Origin: CAWVWD01 sp965662365 | GTDB taxonomy: Bacteria > Bacteroidota > Bacteroidia > Chitinophagales > Saprospiraceae | DNA length: 64,000 nt | Direction of reading: 5' to 3' | Assembly (NCBI GenBank): GCA_965662365.1 | Contig: CBFIHR010000007.1 | Coordinates: forward strand, 1 to 64,000 | Shown here: in pieces, positions 42,921 through 51,458 of the stretch | Numbering within the stretch: position 1 is the stretch's first letter | Layout: each line of letters starts with the position of its first letter | Position numbers and translations under genes: made by a program | The notes under the pieces: generated by a model | Database searches by the model: none | What the model was told of the DNA's origin: nothing | Seen by the model: only the letters and a program-made list of their open reading frames with translations

Positions 42921-43505
42921 TTGAAAACAGCCACACATAAGAAGCTGACAGATGAGGAGATAATTGATCAATACTTAGCGACTCAAAGCTCTGTATATTT
43001 CAGTTTGTTGTACGACCGATATATTACAAAGGTTTATAGTAAGTGTATTTCTTTGCTTAAAAACGAGGCAAAAGCACAAGATGCTGCACAAGAAATATTT
43101 ATTAAGATATTTACAAACTTGAGTAAGTTTAATAAAAAATCGAAGTTCTCAACTTGGGTTTACTCGATTACTTATAATTTCTGTATTGATATAATCAGAA
43201 AACAGAAAAAGACAAATAAGCTATTTTCTGACGAGGAAAATGAAGGAAAAGAAATTATTGAAGAAATAGATGATAAAGTGTTACTTGAAATGGAGTTAGA
43301 GCGTCTAAAAGTTATTCTCGACCTCCTTAATATTGATGACAAATCCGTTTTAATAATGAAATACAAAGAAGGGCTTTCTATCCGAGAGATTAGTCAAGTA
43401 TTCGGTAAGACAGAAAGTGCTATCAAAATGAAAATAAAACGGGCAAAGCATAAGTGTCAACGACTTTACAACGAGACCTTTCCGCAACAAGGAGAGGAAG
43501 AGTAA
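42921..43505 (+). CDS. ECF-type RNA polymerase sigma factor
   Basis: A 194-residue sigma factor. The start is TTG (MKTATHKKLTDEE); no ATG is available before region 2. Region 2 is FSLLYDRYITKVYSKCISLLKNEAKAQDAAQEIFIKIFTNL with KFSTWVYSITYNFCIDIIRK. Region 4 is LIMKYKEGLSIREISQVFGKTESAIKMKIKRAK, a normal helix-turn-helix. The small gene at 43688 comes next. No anti-sigma protein with a membrane helix is adjacent, which is unusual for ECF factors, so its control may be at transcription or by the small neighbour. Confidence 0.92.
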   Translation: MKTATHKKLTDEEIIDQYLATQSSVYFSLLYDRYITKVYSKCISLLKNEAKAQDAAQEIFIKIFTNLSKFNKKSKFSTWVYSITYNFCIDIIRKQKKTNKLFSDEENEGKEIIEEIDDKVLLEMELERLKVILDLLNIDDKSVLIMKYKEGLSIREISQVFGKTESAIKMKIKRAKHKCQRLYNETFPQQGEEE

Positions 43506-43636
43506 CGTCACTTGATTTTATATCACCTCATTAACGTTATACCCGATTCTTAATAATTGCTGTGTTCAAAGATAGGCTTAGGTACAGTTTGATGAAAAAT
43601 TCATAAAGTATTCATAAGAACTATCATTTTTACTCG

Positions 43637-43660
43637 AATTATTCACTACGGTGAATAATT
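43637..43660. promoter_or_regulatory. Perfect 24-bp palindrome upstream of the small gene
   Basis: AATTATTCAC-TACG-GTGAATAATT is a perfect 10-bp inverted repeat with a four-base spacer, 27 bp before the start at 43688. TTAATTTG (a one-mismatch -7 box) follows directly. It may be an operator or a terminator of the sigma gene; no clear T-run follows. Confidence 0.5.
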
Positions 43661-43687
43661 TAATTTGTGTTCTAAAATATAATTGTG

Positions 43688-43912
43688 ATGCGTGAACCTT
43701 CAAGTTGGGGACTTATAGAACCCGAAATAGCACCACCGGAAGCTATTAAGAAATCTATCCAAAAAAATGTCATGGCTCGGCTGACGACGACTCGTTTTAT
43801 TGGGAATGTAGTAGATTTATATCTTGGTAAAGTTGGACAAACAATCGTCGGTTTAGCTGAAACTTTCGAGTATGATGAAGAGGACGAAATAGAGCGGCGA
43901 CAATCTATGTAG
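43688..43912 (+). CDS. Small conserved-looking protein of unknown function
   Basis: A 74-residue protein starting MREPSSWGLIEPEIAPPEAI; a GTG directly in front is an alternative. It is predicted helical and amphipathic (KKSIQKNVMARLTTTRFIG, VVDLYLGKVGQTIVGL) and ends in an acidic tail (YDEEDEIERRQSM). The plus strand is preferred over the overlapping minus-strand frame because its codons and composition look normal. It lies between an ECF sigma factor and an MscS channel gene, with a striking palindrome upstream. A role as a sigma-factor modulator is possible but is pure inference. Confidence 0.65.
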   Translation: MREPSSWGLIEPEIAPPEAIKKSIQKNVMARLTTTRFIGNVVDLYLGKVGQTIVGLAETFEYDEEDEIERRQSM

Positions 43913-43959
43913 CATTTCATAAAACTAAATTACAGAATATTCCAAAAGACTTTTTTGAT

Positions 43960-44790
43960 ATGCTTTTTTTACAAACAACGGTCATTTTAGAGAAATTATA
44001 TAGTGCGTTATTGACCTTCGGGACAGCTTTTGCCATCCTAATTGTCGGTTGGCTTTTTGCTCGATTTTTAGCAAAAATGATTGAAAAACTACTCAAAGCA
44101 ATCAAAATTGATGCGATCGGCGACAAAGTAAACGATATTGACATCCTTCAAAATGCCAATGTCAAAATTTTACCAAGTGTTCTTATCAGCCGATTAATTT
44201 ATTATGTATTAATGTTGTTAGTCATTACTGCGGCTTTAGAAGTTGTAAGCCTTGATGAATTATCAAGACAAGTACAAAAATTGATTGAATATATTCCAAA
44301 ACTATTCTCTGCATGTTTGATCTTACTCGGTGGACTGATTGTGGCGAATGCGATACGCTCACTTTTGAATGCCGCTTTTCAATCCTTAAATATTGCATCG
44401 GGCAAGTTAATCAGCGGCTTTGTATTCTATTTTATTTTCGTTTCTGTCTTGTTGAGTGCATTGCCACAAGCTGATTTTCAAGTAGATTTTCTACAAGATA
44501 ATTTGACCATTATTATTGGTGGAATTGTGTTTGCGTTTGCAATCGGCTATGGATTCGCTTCTCGTGATATTATGTCGAACCTTTTGGCGGCATTGTATAG
44601 CAGAAACAAATTTCAAGTCGGTGATGATGTGAAAATTGATGGTATTCGAGGTACAATAATTCGAATAGATAGTACATCATTAACTTTAGAAACCAGTGAC
44701 AGAAGAATCGTTATTCCTTTGAATCAATTGACAACGAAACGTGTTGAAATCTTTGGAAACTGGGACGAAACACCAAGAATTGAACGATAA
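43960..44790 (+). CDS. Small-conductance mechanosensitive channel (MscS family)
   Basis: A 276-residue inner-membrane channel that opens under membrane tension and releases solutes on osmotic downshock. Hydrophobic helices lie near residues 10-35 (LTFGTAFAILIVGWLFARFL), 70-95, 110-130 and 140-160. The pore-lining helix 3 region is IGYGFASRDIMSNLLAALYSR. The beta domain follows: FQVGDDVKIDGIRGTIIRIDST and DRRIVIPLNQLTTKRVEIFGN. The length is close to E. coli MscS (286). The upstream small gene ends 47 bases before. A palindromic terminator of the two-copy family follows. Confidence 0.93.
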   Translation: MLFLQTTVILEKLYSALLTFGTAFAILIVGWLFARFLAKMIEKLLKAIKIDAIGDKVNDIDILQNANVKILPSVLISRLIYYVLMLLVITAALEVVSLDELSRQVQKLIEYIPKLFSACLILLGGLIVANAIRSLLNAAFQSLNIASGKLISGFVFYFIFVSVLLSALPQADFQVDFLQDNLTIIIGGIVFAFAIGYGFASRDIMSNLLAALYSRNKFQVGDDVKIDGIRGTIIRIDSTSLTLETSDRRIVIPLNQLTTKRVEIFGNWDETPRIER

Positions 44791-44828
44791 TTTTTTAGGT
44801 GCGAGTTTTGAGGTATTCTACAAAGGAA

Positions 44829-44876
44829 GCGTCATTCTAACCTACGATATTTCGAGGTCAGAATGACGCTTTTTTA
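44829..44876. terminator. Palindromic terminator after mscS, copy B of the two-member family
   Basis: GCGTCATTCT and AGAATGACGC are perfect 10-bp arms around a loop with CGATATTTC, followed by TTTTTTATTTT. It aligns with the palindrome at 28647-28686. It acts between convergent genes. Confidence 0.82.
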
Positions 44877-44959
44877 TTTTATCCCAAAGATGTAATCTAT
44901 GGTTATTGATATTTTATGCTTTCGAAGTTGAATGCTATTTGATACCTAAAAATTGAAAA

Positions 44960-46114
44960 TTATCCTTTCAATATACTTCTTGAAATAACTAATTTTTGAA
45001 TTTCAGAAGTTCCTTCTCCGATAGTGCATAATTTAGAATCTCGATAGAATTTCTCTACTGGAAAATCTTTCGTGTAGCCGTAACCGCCATGAATTTGAAT
45101 TGCATCTGTTGATACTTCGACACAAGTTTCAGAAGCAAAATATTTGGCCATTGCAGAGATTTTCGTCATCGGTTGATTAGCATTTTTTAGCATCGCCGCC
45201 TTTCGGGTCAATAGCTCCGAAGCCTCGATTTTTGTTGCCATATCTGCTAATTTGAAAGAAATCGCTTGAAATCTTGAAATCGGTTGCCCGAATTGTTGTC
45301 TTTCTTGCGAATACTTCAACGATGCTTCGTAAGCACCTTTGGCAATACCAATAGATAAGGCAGCTATTGAAATACGGCCACCATCTAAAATCTTCATTGC
45401 TTGAATAAATCCTTGCCCTTCTTCACCCAACATTTGACTTTTGTGTATTCTACAATTATCAAAAACCAACTCCGCTGTTTCGGATGCCCGCATTCCTAAT
45501 TTATTCTCTTTCTTGCCTGATGTAAACCCGGGTGTTCCATGTTCGATGATAAAAGCGGAAATTCCACGAGAATCTAACAAATCTCCTGTACGAACTAAGA
45601 CGACCGCTACATCACCGGATTTACCATGTGTAATCCAGTTTTTTGTGCCGTTAATTATAAAATAATCCCCGTCACGTTCTGCGACACACTGCATACGCAT
45701 CGCATCACTTCCTGTGTTTGCTTCCGTTAATCCCCAAGCACCGATCCATTCGCCAGCCGCTAATTTGGGTAAATATTTCTGCTTTTGTTCTTCATTGCCG
45801 AACATCAAAATATGATTGGTACACAATGAGTTATGAGCAGCGATAGATAAACCGATAGAACCACAAACTTTAGCGATTTCAACAATTATAGAGATGTATT
45901 CTTGATAACCTAAACCGATTCCACCATATTCTTCGGGTACTAAAACACCCATGAACCCGAACTCTCCTGCTTTGTGCATCAAGTCTTTTGGAAAGTGTTG
46001 GCTTTCATCCCATTCCATCATGTTGGGGCGAATGTAGGTTTCTGCAAAGTCTTTTGCACTTTGCTCAATCATTTTTAGGTTGTCATTCGACAAATCTTCA
46101 TTTGATAAATTCAT
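44960..46114 (-). CDS. Acyl-CoA dehydrogenase
   Basis: A 384-residue FAD enzyme that introduces a double bond into acyl-CoA thioesters. Three domains in order: an N-terminal helical domain with FPKDLMHKAGEFGFMGVLVPEEYGG, a beta domain with AWGLTEANTGSDAMRMQ (FAD/substrate site) and NGTKNWITHGKSGDVAVV, and a C-terminal helical domain with RQQFGQPISRFQAISFKLADM. The end AIQIHGGYGYTKDFPVEKFYRD then GEGTSEIQKLVI carries the catalytic Glu at the position used by short-chain and butyryl-CoA dehydrogenases. Chain-length preference cannot be read. No electron-transfer flavoprotein gene is adjacent. Confidence 0.94.
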   Translation of the reverse strand: MNLSNEDLSNDNLKMIEQSAKDFAETYIRPNMMEWDESQHFPKDLMHKAGEFGFMGVLVPEEYGGIGLGYQEYISIIVEIAKVCGSIGLSIAAHNSLCTNHILMFGNEEQKQKYLPKLAAGEWIGAWGLTEANTGSDAMRMQCVAERDGDYFIINGTKNWITHGKSGDVAVVLVRTGDLLDSRGISAFIIEHGTPGFTSGKKENKLGMRASETAELVFDNCRIHKSQMLGEEGQGFIQAMKILDGGRISIAALSIGIAKGAYEASLKYSQERQQFGQPISRFQAISFKLADMATKIEASELLTRKAAMLKNANQPMTKISAMAKYFASETCVEVSTDAIQIHGGYGYTKDFPVEKFYRDSKLCTIGEGTSEIQKLVISRSILKG

Positions 46115-46259
46115 AAATTATATAGCATTTGATTAGTATTCAATAATTTCTAACCATAAAAATACGCTTTTGTTTGAGGATATTTTAATAATTAAAAATG
46201 GAAGTCCAAAAATTGAAAATTATTTATATCTATTCTTAATTTTTCGACTGTCCATTTTT

Positions 46260-47249
46260 TTAATAAGCCCATTTAATGTACGCAGAGCCATAATTAAATC
46301 CTGCTCCAAAAGCTGCTAAAATAATATTATCACCTTTTTTGAATTTGTCTTCCCATTCCCAAAGACAAAGTGGAATAGTCGCATCGGTTGTGTTGCCGTA
46401 TTTCTCGATGTTAATTGTTACTTTCTCTTCTGAAATTCCCATATATTCGGCTGTTTTAGCTAAGATTCTGAGATTTGCTTGATGAGGAACGAGATAAGCA
46501 ATATCGTCACCGGTTAGGTTATTCCGTTTCATAATATCAACGGTTGTGCTTGACATTCCATTTACAGCATAGCGAAACACAGAACGACCTTCCTGCTTAA
46601 AAAAGTGTAATCTATTGTCAATCGTTTCGTGTGTTGCAGGGTGAACCGAGCCACCGCCAGGTAGCGAAATCATATCTTTACCAGCAGGGTCTTGCTTCAA
46701 AATACTGTCTTGAACTCCAAACCCTTCTGTATTTGGCTCTAACAAAACAGCACCGGCACCGTCACCAAATAAAATGCAAGTTGACCGATCTGAGTAATCC
46801 ATAATAGAAGACATTTTGTCTGCTCCAACGACTACGACCTTTTTGTAGTTACCAGATTCAATAAATTGAGCTCCTGTCACTAAACCGTGTACAAAGCCCG
46901 AACACGCTACACTCATATCAAAACAAAAGGCATTTGTTAGCCCTAAGTTTTCACAAATCAAATTTCCCGTAGAAGGAAAAAGATAATCTGGCGTAACTGT
47001 CGCTACAATCAAGACCTCAACCTCTTCCGGTTTGGTACCGCTTTTTTCCAATACCTGACGAATTGCTTCGGTCGCCATGACGGAAGTTCCTTGCTTCTCA
47101 CCTTTTAGGATTCTGCGTTCTTTGATACCCGTACGGGTTGTAATCCATTCATCGTTGGTTTCGACCATTGTTTCCAACTCCTGATTTGTCAATCTATATT
47201 CTGGAACATAACCGCCAACTGCTGTAATTGCAGCGTGTAATTTTTTCAT
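46260..47249 (-). CDS. fabH: 3-oxoacyl-[acyl-carrier-protein] synthase III
   Basis: A 329-residue condensing enzyme that starts fatty acid synthesis by joining acetyl-CoA to malonyl-ACP. The active-site Cys is in DMSVACSGFVHGL. The catalytic His is in LVPHQANLRIL, and the Asn in IEKYGNTTDATIPL (usually GNTSAA). The opening TNQELETMVETNDEWITTRTGIKERRI is the standard N-terminal signature. Length is normal. Its usual partners plsX and rpmF are not adjacent here. The acyl-CoA dehydrogenase gene lies downstream on the same strand, 145 bp away. Confidence 0.95.
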   Translation of the reverse strand: MKKLHAAITAVGGYVPEYRLTNQELETMVETNDEWITTRTGIKERRILKGEKQGTSVMATEAIRQVLEKSGTKPEEVEVLIVATVTPDYLFPSTGNLICENLGLTNAFCFDMSVACSGFVHGLVTGAQFIESGNYKKVVVVGADKMSSIMDYSDRSTCILFGDGAGAVLLEPNTEGFGVQDSILKQDPAGKDMISLPGGGSVHPATHETIDNRLHFFKQEGRSVFRYAVNGMSSTTVDIMKRNNLTGDDIAYLVPHQANLRILAKTAEYMGISEEKVTINIEKYGNTTDATIPLCLWEWEDKFKKGDNIILAAFGAGFNYGSAYIKWAY

Positions 47250-47451
47250 TATTATAAGTTGTATTTATTATACTGAAAAATTCAGCCTACAAAACTATAA
47301 AAGGAAAAATAGTTCGCCAATTGTTTAACATTATTTTTTAATTATTCAGACCAATTCGAAAAGCGGACGAGAATTATCTCCGAATATTTTCTGAATGTTT
47401 TCCGAACATTTGGACACCAAATTTTATACAATTTTATATTTTGGTCATAAA

Positions 47452-48960
47452 TTATAAATGTTCAATTTCTACAACAATCGGTACAATCGTATGATTACGA
47501 GCAATTGCAGAAAACTGCAAACGACCATCTTCACTATATTTGATGTTATCTAATGGTACAACTTCTTCGCCTAAAACTTTGTACAAACGTTGTAAGAAAT
47601 TACCCTCTTCAAATTTCATTTTTCGCATTACCGAATCTATAGTTAGTGGCTTTTTAGAATAAATGACCATCAAGTAATCCTGTCCTTTTGTGTCGTCCAT
47701 TTGAAACCTATAATTTCCACCAGGCAAAGCGACTCGTTGACCTTTGTCCGATAGTAAAGCGGATTGTTTTTCTAATGGAAATAATAAATTAGTGCGTTTA
47801 TGTTTATTAGAACCTAAGACATAAACATAGGCCGGTTCATTATTAATAATAGATAAATTGTAGGTTGTACCCGAGTAATAGCCTTTTGTACTTTTGTACA
47901 AGTTTCCATCTAAAGTTGTGTTAATACGTCGCCCGGACACTTCCAAAATCAATTCTCCCGAAAGGGAGATATTTGGCTCTGTTCCAACTTCTTCACTTGG
48001 TCGAGCTGGCGGAAAACGCAGATAACTTCGGTGATGAAGTGCGGTATAATTAACTCGAGCAAATTGTCCTTTCGTAAACTTTTGTCGGCACTTCTTCGGT
48101 GCATAAGACATCATATTATACGTATCGGGTGCGTAGGGAATACCGTTTTTATCACGTTCTTTGCCCGTATAACTACAATCCTTATCGACCTTACCAGACA
48201 AATTCGGATCGGCAGGCGTATCACAAACTTTATCACCAGCAACAGTACAGTTTGATTGATCGATTAACTCGTCCGTAGCGCCAGTATTGCTTCTCCCGTG
48301 CGTATGATACAACATAAAGTAATGCCCAAACTCATGTGGTAATGTACTTCCGTTCATGGCACAAGTATTCGTCATTAATACTCTATCATGTCCTTTAGGA
48401 AAGTAAGCATATCCACAAAGTGTGTTTATTCCTGTACGAATTGAGTTAAAAAAGTAAAGATTAATAACATTTGCTTCGTCATATCGCCCACAAATATCTT
48501 CTTCATATTCTGTATCAAAATCATAATATTCATCATCGTCGATGTAATGAATATTGTCTAAGATGACAAAACGAATATTGGCGTTGATGTAAAACTTGTT
48601 TAGGTCGTTAATAGCGGTTTTAAGATTAAACAAACTCATTCCGCCTGTGCCGTCACTTCTGCGGATAATGTGGATTTTTAATGGAAAATCACGAATTCCT
48701 CTCGTCATTGCACCATTGAACGCATTCATTTCTTTCAAGTGTTTTTCAACAAACGCCTCCTGTTCTTCGGTGACGACTGTTCCGCAGGCTTGTGATAGTA
48801 CATTGTTAGGGTTGCACGACAAACTGAGTAGTATAAAAATCACTAAACCGTATTTTACTGTTATTGAGATTTTTTGTATTAAAATGTGTAGATTGACTAC
48901 CGTACCTAATTCCTGGATAAAATTCATACCATAGATATTTTCTTTAGGTTTCATAATCAA
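47452..48960 (-). CDS. Exported M43 (cytophagalysin/pappalysin-like) zinc metalloprotease
   Basis: A protein of about 500 residues. The zinc site is LPHEFGHYFMLYHTHG, an HExxHxxxxxH motif in which the usual Gly before the third His spacing is Met. The Met-turn candidate is TYNMMSYAPKKCRQKFTKGQ, and the Cys pattern around CDTPADPNLSGKVDKDCSYTG fits the M43 family. A hydrophobic segment with lipobox-like SLSC (near residue 48) follows a long N-terminal stretch, so the true start may be one of several Met further in (48954, 48927). The C-terminal 170 residues form a strand-rich module. It has no T9SS sorting domain that I can see. It is probably a lipoprotein of the outer membrane. Confidence 0.82.
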   Translation of the reverse strand: MIMKPKENIYGMNFIQELGTVVNLHILIQKISITVKYGLVIFILLSLSCNPNNVLSQACGTVVTEEQEAFVEKHLKEMNAFNGAMTRGIRDFPLKIHIIRRSDGTGGMSLFNLKTAINDLNKFYINANIRFVILDNIHYIDDDEYYDFDTEYEEDICGRYDEANVINLYFFNSIRTGINTLCGYAYFPKGHDRVLMTNTCAMNGSTLPHEFGHYFMLYHTHGRSNTGATDELIDQSNCTVAGDKVCDTPADPNLSGKVDKDCSYTGKERDKNGIPYAPDTYNMMSYAPKKCRQKFTKGQFARVNYTALHHRSYLRFPPARPSEEVGTEPNISLSGELILEVSGRRINTTLDGNLYKSTKGYYSGTTYNLSIINNEPAYVYVLGSNKHKRTNLLFPLEKQSALLSDKGQRVALPGGNYRFQMDDTKGQDYLMVIYSKKPLTIDSVMRKMKFEEGNFLQRLYKVLGEEVVPLDNIKYSEDGRLQFSAIARNHTIVPIVVEIEHL

Positions 48961-49071
48961 TATTTTAGCTTTAGCGGTTTTCGTTTTTTGTAGTAGATTT
49001 CTACTCTATTCCAACTTTCGAGATTAAAAATAAGGCATTTCCAAATAGTTCTAAAGATACTTGATGTTTTT

Positions 49072-50730
49072 CTAAACGAAAGTGACGACCTTATTTAAAA
49101 TCGATTCTGACTTTGTATGTTTTAACTGTTTTAGAGTACGGGCAGCCATCAATAAGAATGATGTCCAACCGGTTGCTCCCGACGTAAGAATGAGTATCCA
49201 TCTCAAAATTAGGGCTGTCAAAATCAGACTAATTTTCAAACTATTCATTTGATTTTGACATTTTCGACCATGACGTTTTTTATTTTCTTTATCACATTTA
49301 TCACTGACAAAAACAATCGAATCGCAATCTAAATCATATTTTGATATGACTGCATCGTCGGGTACTTCTCCTTTTTGTCGTTCAGATATTGGCTTTTTTG
49401 AAGTAATAATTTCTCGTTTCCCAATCAGGAATTTCATACCATGTAAAAACACTTTTACCCCTTCTTTTACTTCTCGAAATACCGCAGCGGCTAACCGTCG
49501 AATAAAATTGAAACCCAAGTTTATTTTTTCAGAAATTACTCGAAATATATTGCGAATTACTCGCCGTATCGTCTGCCCAAACTGTTTGATACCATAATAT
49601 AAACGGCGTTTCCGACCGGCTAAAAAATCCTTTTGTCGTTCTGTAAGTACAGTTTTGATTTCGGCCTTGAACTCGCCCTCTTCTTCAAAAAAAGTTTGTC
49701 GCAATTTTTGATTATCCTCATCTATCAATATATCTGATACTGCAATAACAGGCTCATCATCTCTCATTGCTTTTGTGATATACAGTAAGTCAATTACGTT
49801 TAAAACATAGGCATTAAGTCGTTCATTTTTATTATAAAAATCCTTGATTTTTAACTTTTTTAAGTTGTATTCTTTTTGAATAATGAAAGGATCTTCCCTT
49901 AGTTTTTTATCTCGTCTTAAGTACTTAACAAGTTCCCGAATGGTCTTTTTGATAGAATAATCATTAGCATCATCGTCTTTAATAATACCGTCGATTTCGC
50001 CATTATATAAGCCATCAATCCATAGCCGAACTTGAAAAACCCGAGCTAAAAACTCATAATACAAAGCGACTTGACTTTCGGGCTGAATATTGATTAAATG
50101 CGTTTGAAAATGACCATTTTCATCCATATAAACCATTTTTTTATTTGGATGTTTTTTGTCAATTTGATGATAAATCTTTTCAATTAAGGCTTCGATATTA
50201 CCGCTTTCATTCACAAAATCTAAATCAGAAATTGACCAATTTAAAAATAATTTAATATTTTGTAAACCTTGAAGTGACTTCTTTTCAAATGGCGCTTCAA
50301 TTCCTTGACTTGTTTCTTTACCGTATAAACCCAATATCGTCAAGCGATAATGAATCACACGAGTTACCAGCGAAATTGTACCTGACGGTGGCAAACTCGA
50401 CAACATAAATGTACCCTCAAAACTCACCAGACTTTGCAAAAAATCCAGTTCTATTTCGTTCAGTTGCCAGGCATAGCTATGATAGTGTTCTTCGTCAAAA
50501 GGAAGGAACGTAAATTTTTGTTGCAACAAACGATAGGCTTCATAATCTTTACGAAATTGCCGAACGGCTCGTTCCAGATGAGTTACTCGTTCGGGATTAT
50601 CCGGTTGTATTTCATTAAAAGCCAGATACCCCAAATCAATCAACGGTTGTAGCATATCGATATTCATAACCGTTGATTGAATTTGATTGAATTGATTAGC
50701 TTTATTTTCTAATTCATTAACGAAATCCAC
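49072..50730 (-). CDS. Large unknown protein with peptidoglycan-binding-like segments; possible frameshift near the 3' end
   Basis: A 552-residue frame. The N-terminal half is helical (ERAVRQFRKDYEAYRLLQQ). The segments around LFLNWSISDLDFVNESGNIEALI and LWIDGLYNGEIDGIIKDDD resemble peptidoglycan-binding helices. A basic amphipathic region (about 395-450, IKQFGQTIRRVIRNIF) follows. Residues 465-476 (YDLDCDSIVFVS) match a motif in the next gene upstream. The last 55 residues are hydrophobic and include a predicted membrane helix. In another frame the same DNA encodes a 45-residue strand-rich tail ending TYKVRIDFK at 49091, so a one-base deletion near 49220-49235 is possible. I do not recognise the family. 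Confidence 0.6.
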   Translation of the reverse strand: MDFVNELENKANQFNQIQSTVMNIDMLQPLIDLGYLAFNEIQPDNPERVTHLERAVRQFRKDYEAYRLLQQKFTFLPFDEEHYHSYAWQLNEIELDFLQSLVSFEGTFMLSSLPPSGTISLVTRVIHYRLTILGLYGKETSQGIEAPFEKKSLQGLQNIKLFLNWSISDLDFVNESGNIEALIEKIYHQIDKKHPNKKMVYMDENGHFQTHLINIQPESQVALYYEFLARVFQVRLWIDGLYNGEIDGIIKDDDANDYSIKKTIRELVKYLRRDKKLREDPFIIQKEYNLKKLKIKDFYNKNERLNAYVLNVIDLLYITKAMRDDEPVIAVSDILIDEDNQKLRQTFFEEEGEFKAEIKTVLTERQKDFLAGRKRRLYYGIKQFGQTIRRVIRNIFRVISEKINLGFNFIRRLAAAVFREVKEGVKVFLHGMKFLIGKREIITSKKPISERQKGEVPDDAVISKYDLDCDSIVFVSDKCDKENKKRHGRKCQNQMNSLKISLILTALILRWILILTSGATGWTSFLLMAARTLKQLKHTKSESILNKVVTFV

Positions 50731-50839
50731 AGCTTAGCAATTGACAGTTGGTTTTGGACAGCGAAGACTGTCAAAAAACAACTGATTTGGTCGATTATTA
50801 ATTATTACGAACGAATAACTCAACCATAAAACAATTATG

Positions 50840-51208
50840 TTAAGCATTATTACCCAAAAACTCTGTGATAAATCGTAGGAAACTCTGACGAGCGGCTTGA
50901 GAAGACGCAATCGCTTCTTTATGCAATTCATATAATTCATGATGTTTATTAGTTGCATCTTTGCTAACAAACATAATTGCATCTTGATCAAAGTCAATTC
51001 GAGTATGAGCGACAACTTCGATTTTTCCTGAAGTCGAGCCACCAGCATTTAAGTCGTTCAATGCTTTTTTTAGGTCGATTTCACCATTTTCATTAAATGT
51101 CTGCTTAATGTCGCCTGTAAGGGTTGTCACTTCAATCGAACTTAAATCTTTCGTTGCCTTTTCCAAACTTTCCAAGGCCTTTTTTAAGGCATTTTTTAGG
51201 TGTCCCAT
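50840..51208 (-). CDS. Small unknown protein sharing a C-terminal motif with its downstream neighbour
   Basis: A 122-residue soluble protein. The N-terminal half is amphipathic helix (NALKKALESLEKATKDL) and a Gly/Asn-rich turn. The C-terminal half has RIDFDQDAIMFVS (about 70-82), then LHKEAIASSQAARQSFLRFI. The DxDxD[AS]I[MV]FVS motif recurs in the 552-residue product encoded 109 bp downstream, again followed by a His and a helix. I recall similar D-x-DGD motifs in unannotated small bacterial proteins, but cannot name a family. The two genes probably belong together. It has no signal peptide. Confidence 0.7.
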   Translation of the reverse strand: MGHLKNALKKALESLEKATKDLSSIEVTTLTGDIKQTFNENGEIDLKKALNDLNAGGSTSGKIEVVAHTRIDFDQDAIMFVSKDATNKHHELYELHKEAIASSQAARQSFLRFITEFLGNNA

Positions 51209-51407
51209 TAGTTTATTTTTTAATTTAAAAAATTTTGATAATCAAACATGATCAAGCATTATCATTAATAATGAGGGATTTATCTTGAAACAGTTTTTAT
51301 CTTTCATTGATATACTTCGTCCCTCAATTTACATATTTTTTTAATAGAATGAAAGTGCCGTATTCATATCACCGTAAATTATAGTGACGGAGTGTTTTTT
51401 AATAAAA

Positions 51408-51441
51408 AAATCCTGTTTCGATTCGTATCAAAACAGGATTT
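51408..51441 (-). terminator. Terminator after the bactofilin gene
   Basis: Arms AAATCCTGTTT and AAACAGGATTT around a 12-base loop. On the minus strand the hairpin runs directly into a seven-T run. Confidence 0.85.
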
Positions 51442-51458
51442 CATAAAAAAGTCTTTAA

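Noticed and set aside
43672..43920. Minus-strand frame overlapping the small gene at 43688
   Set aside because: Its Ser-rich translation is typical of the antisense of a real gene, and the plus-strand frame has a better composition.
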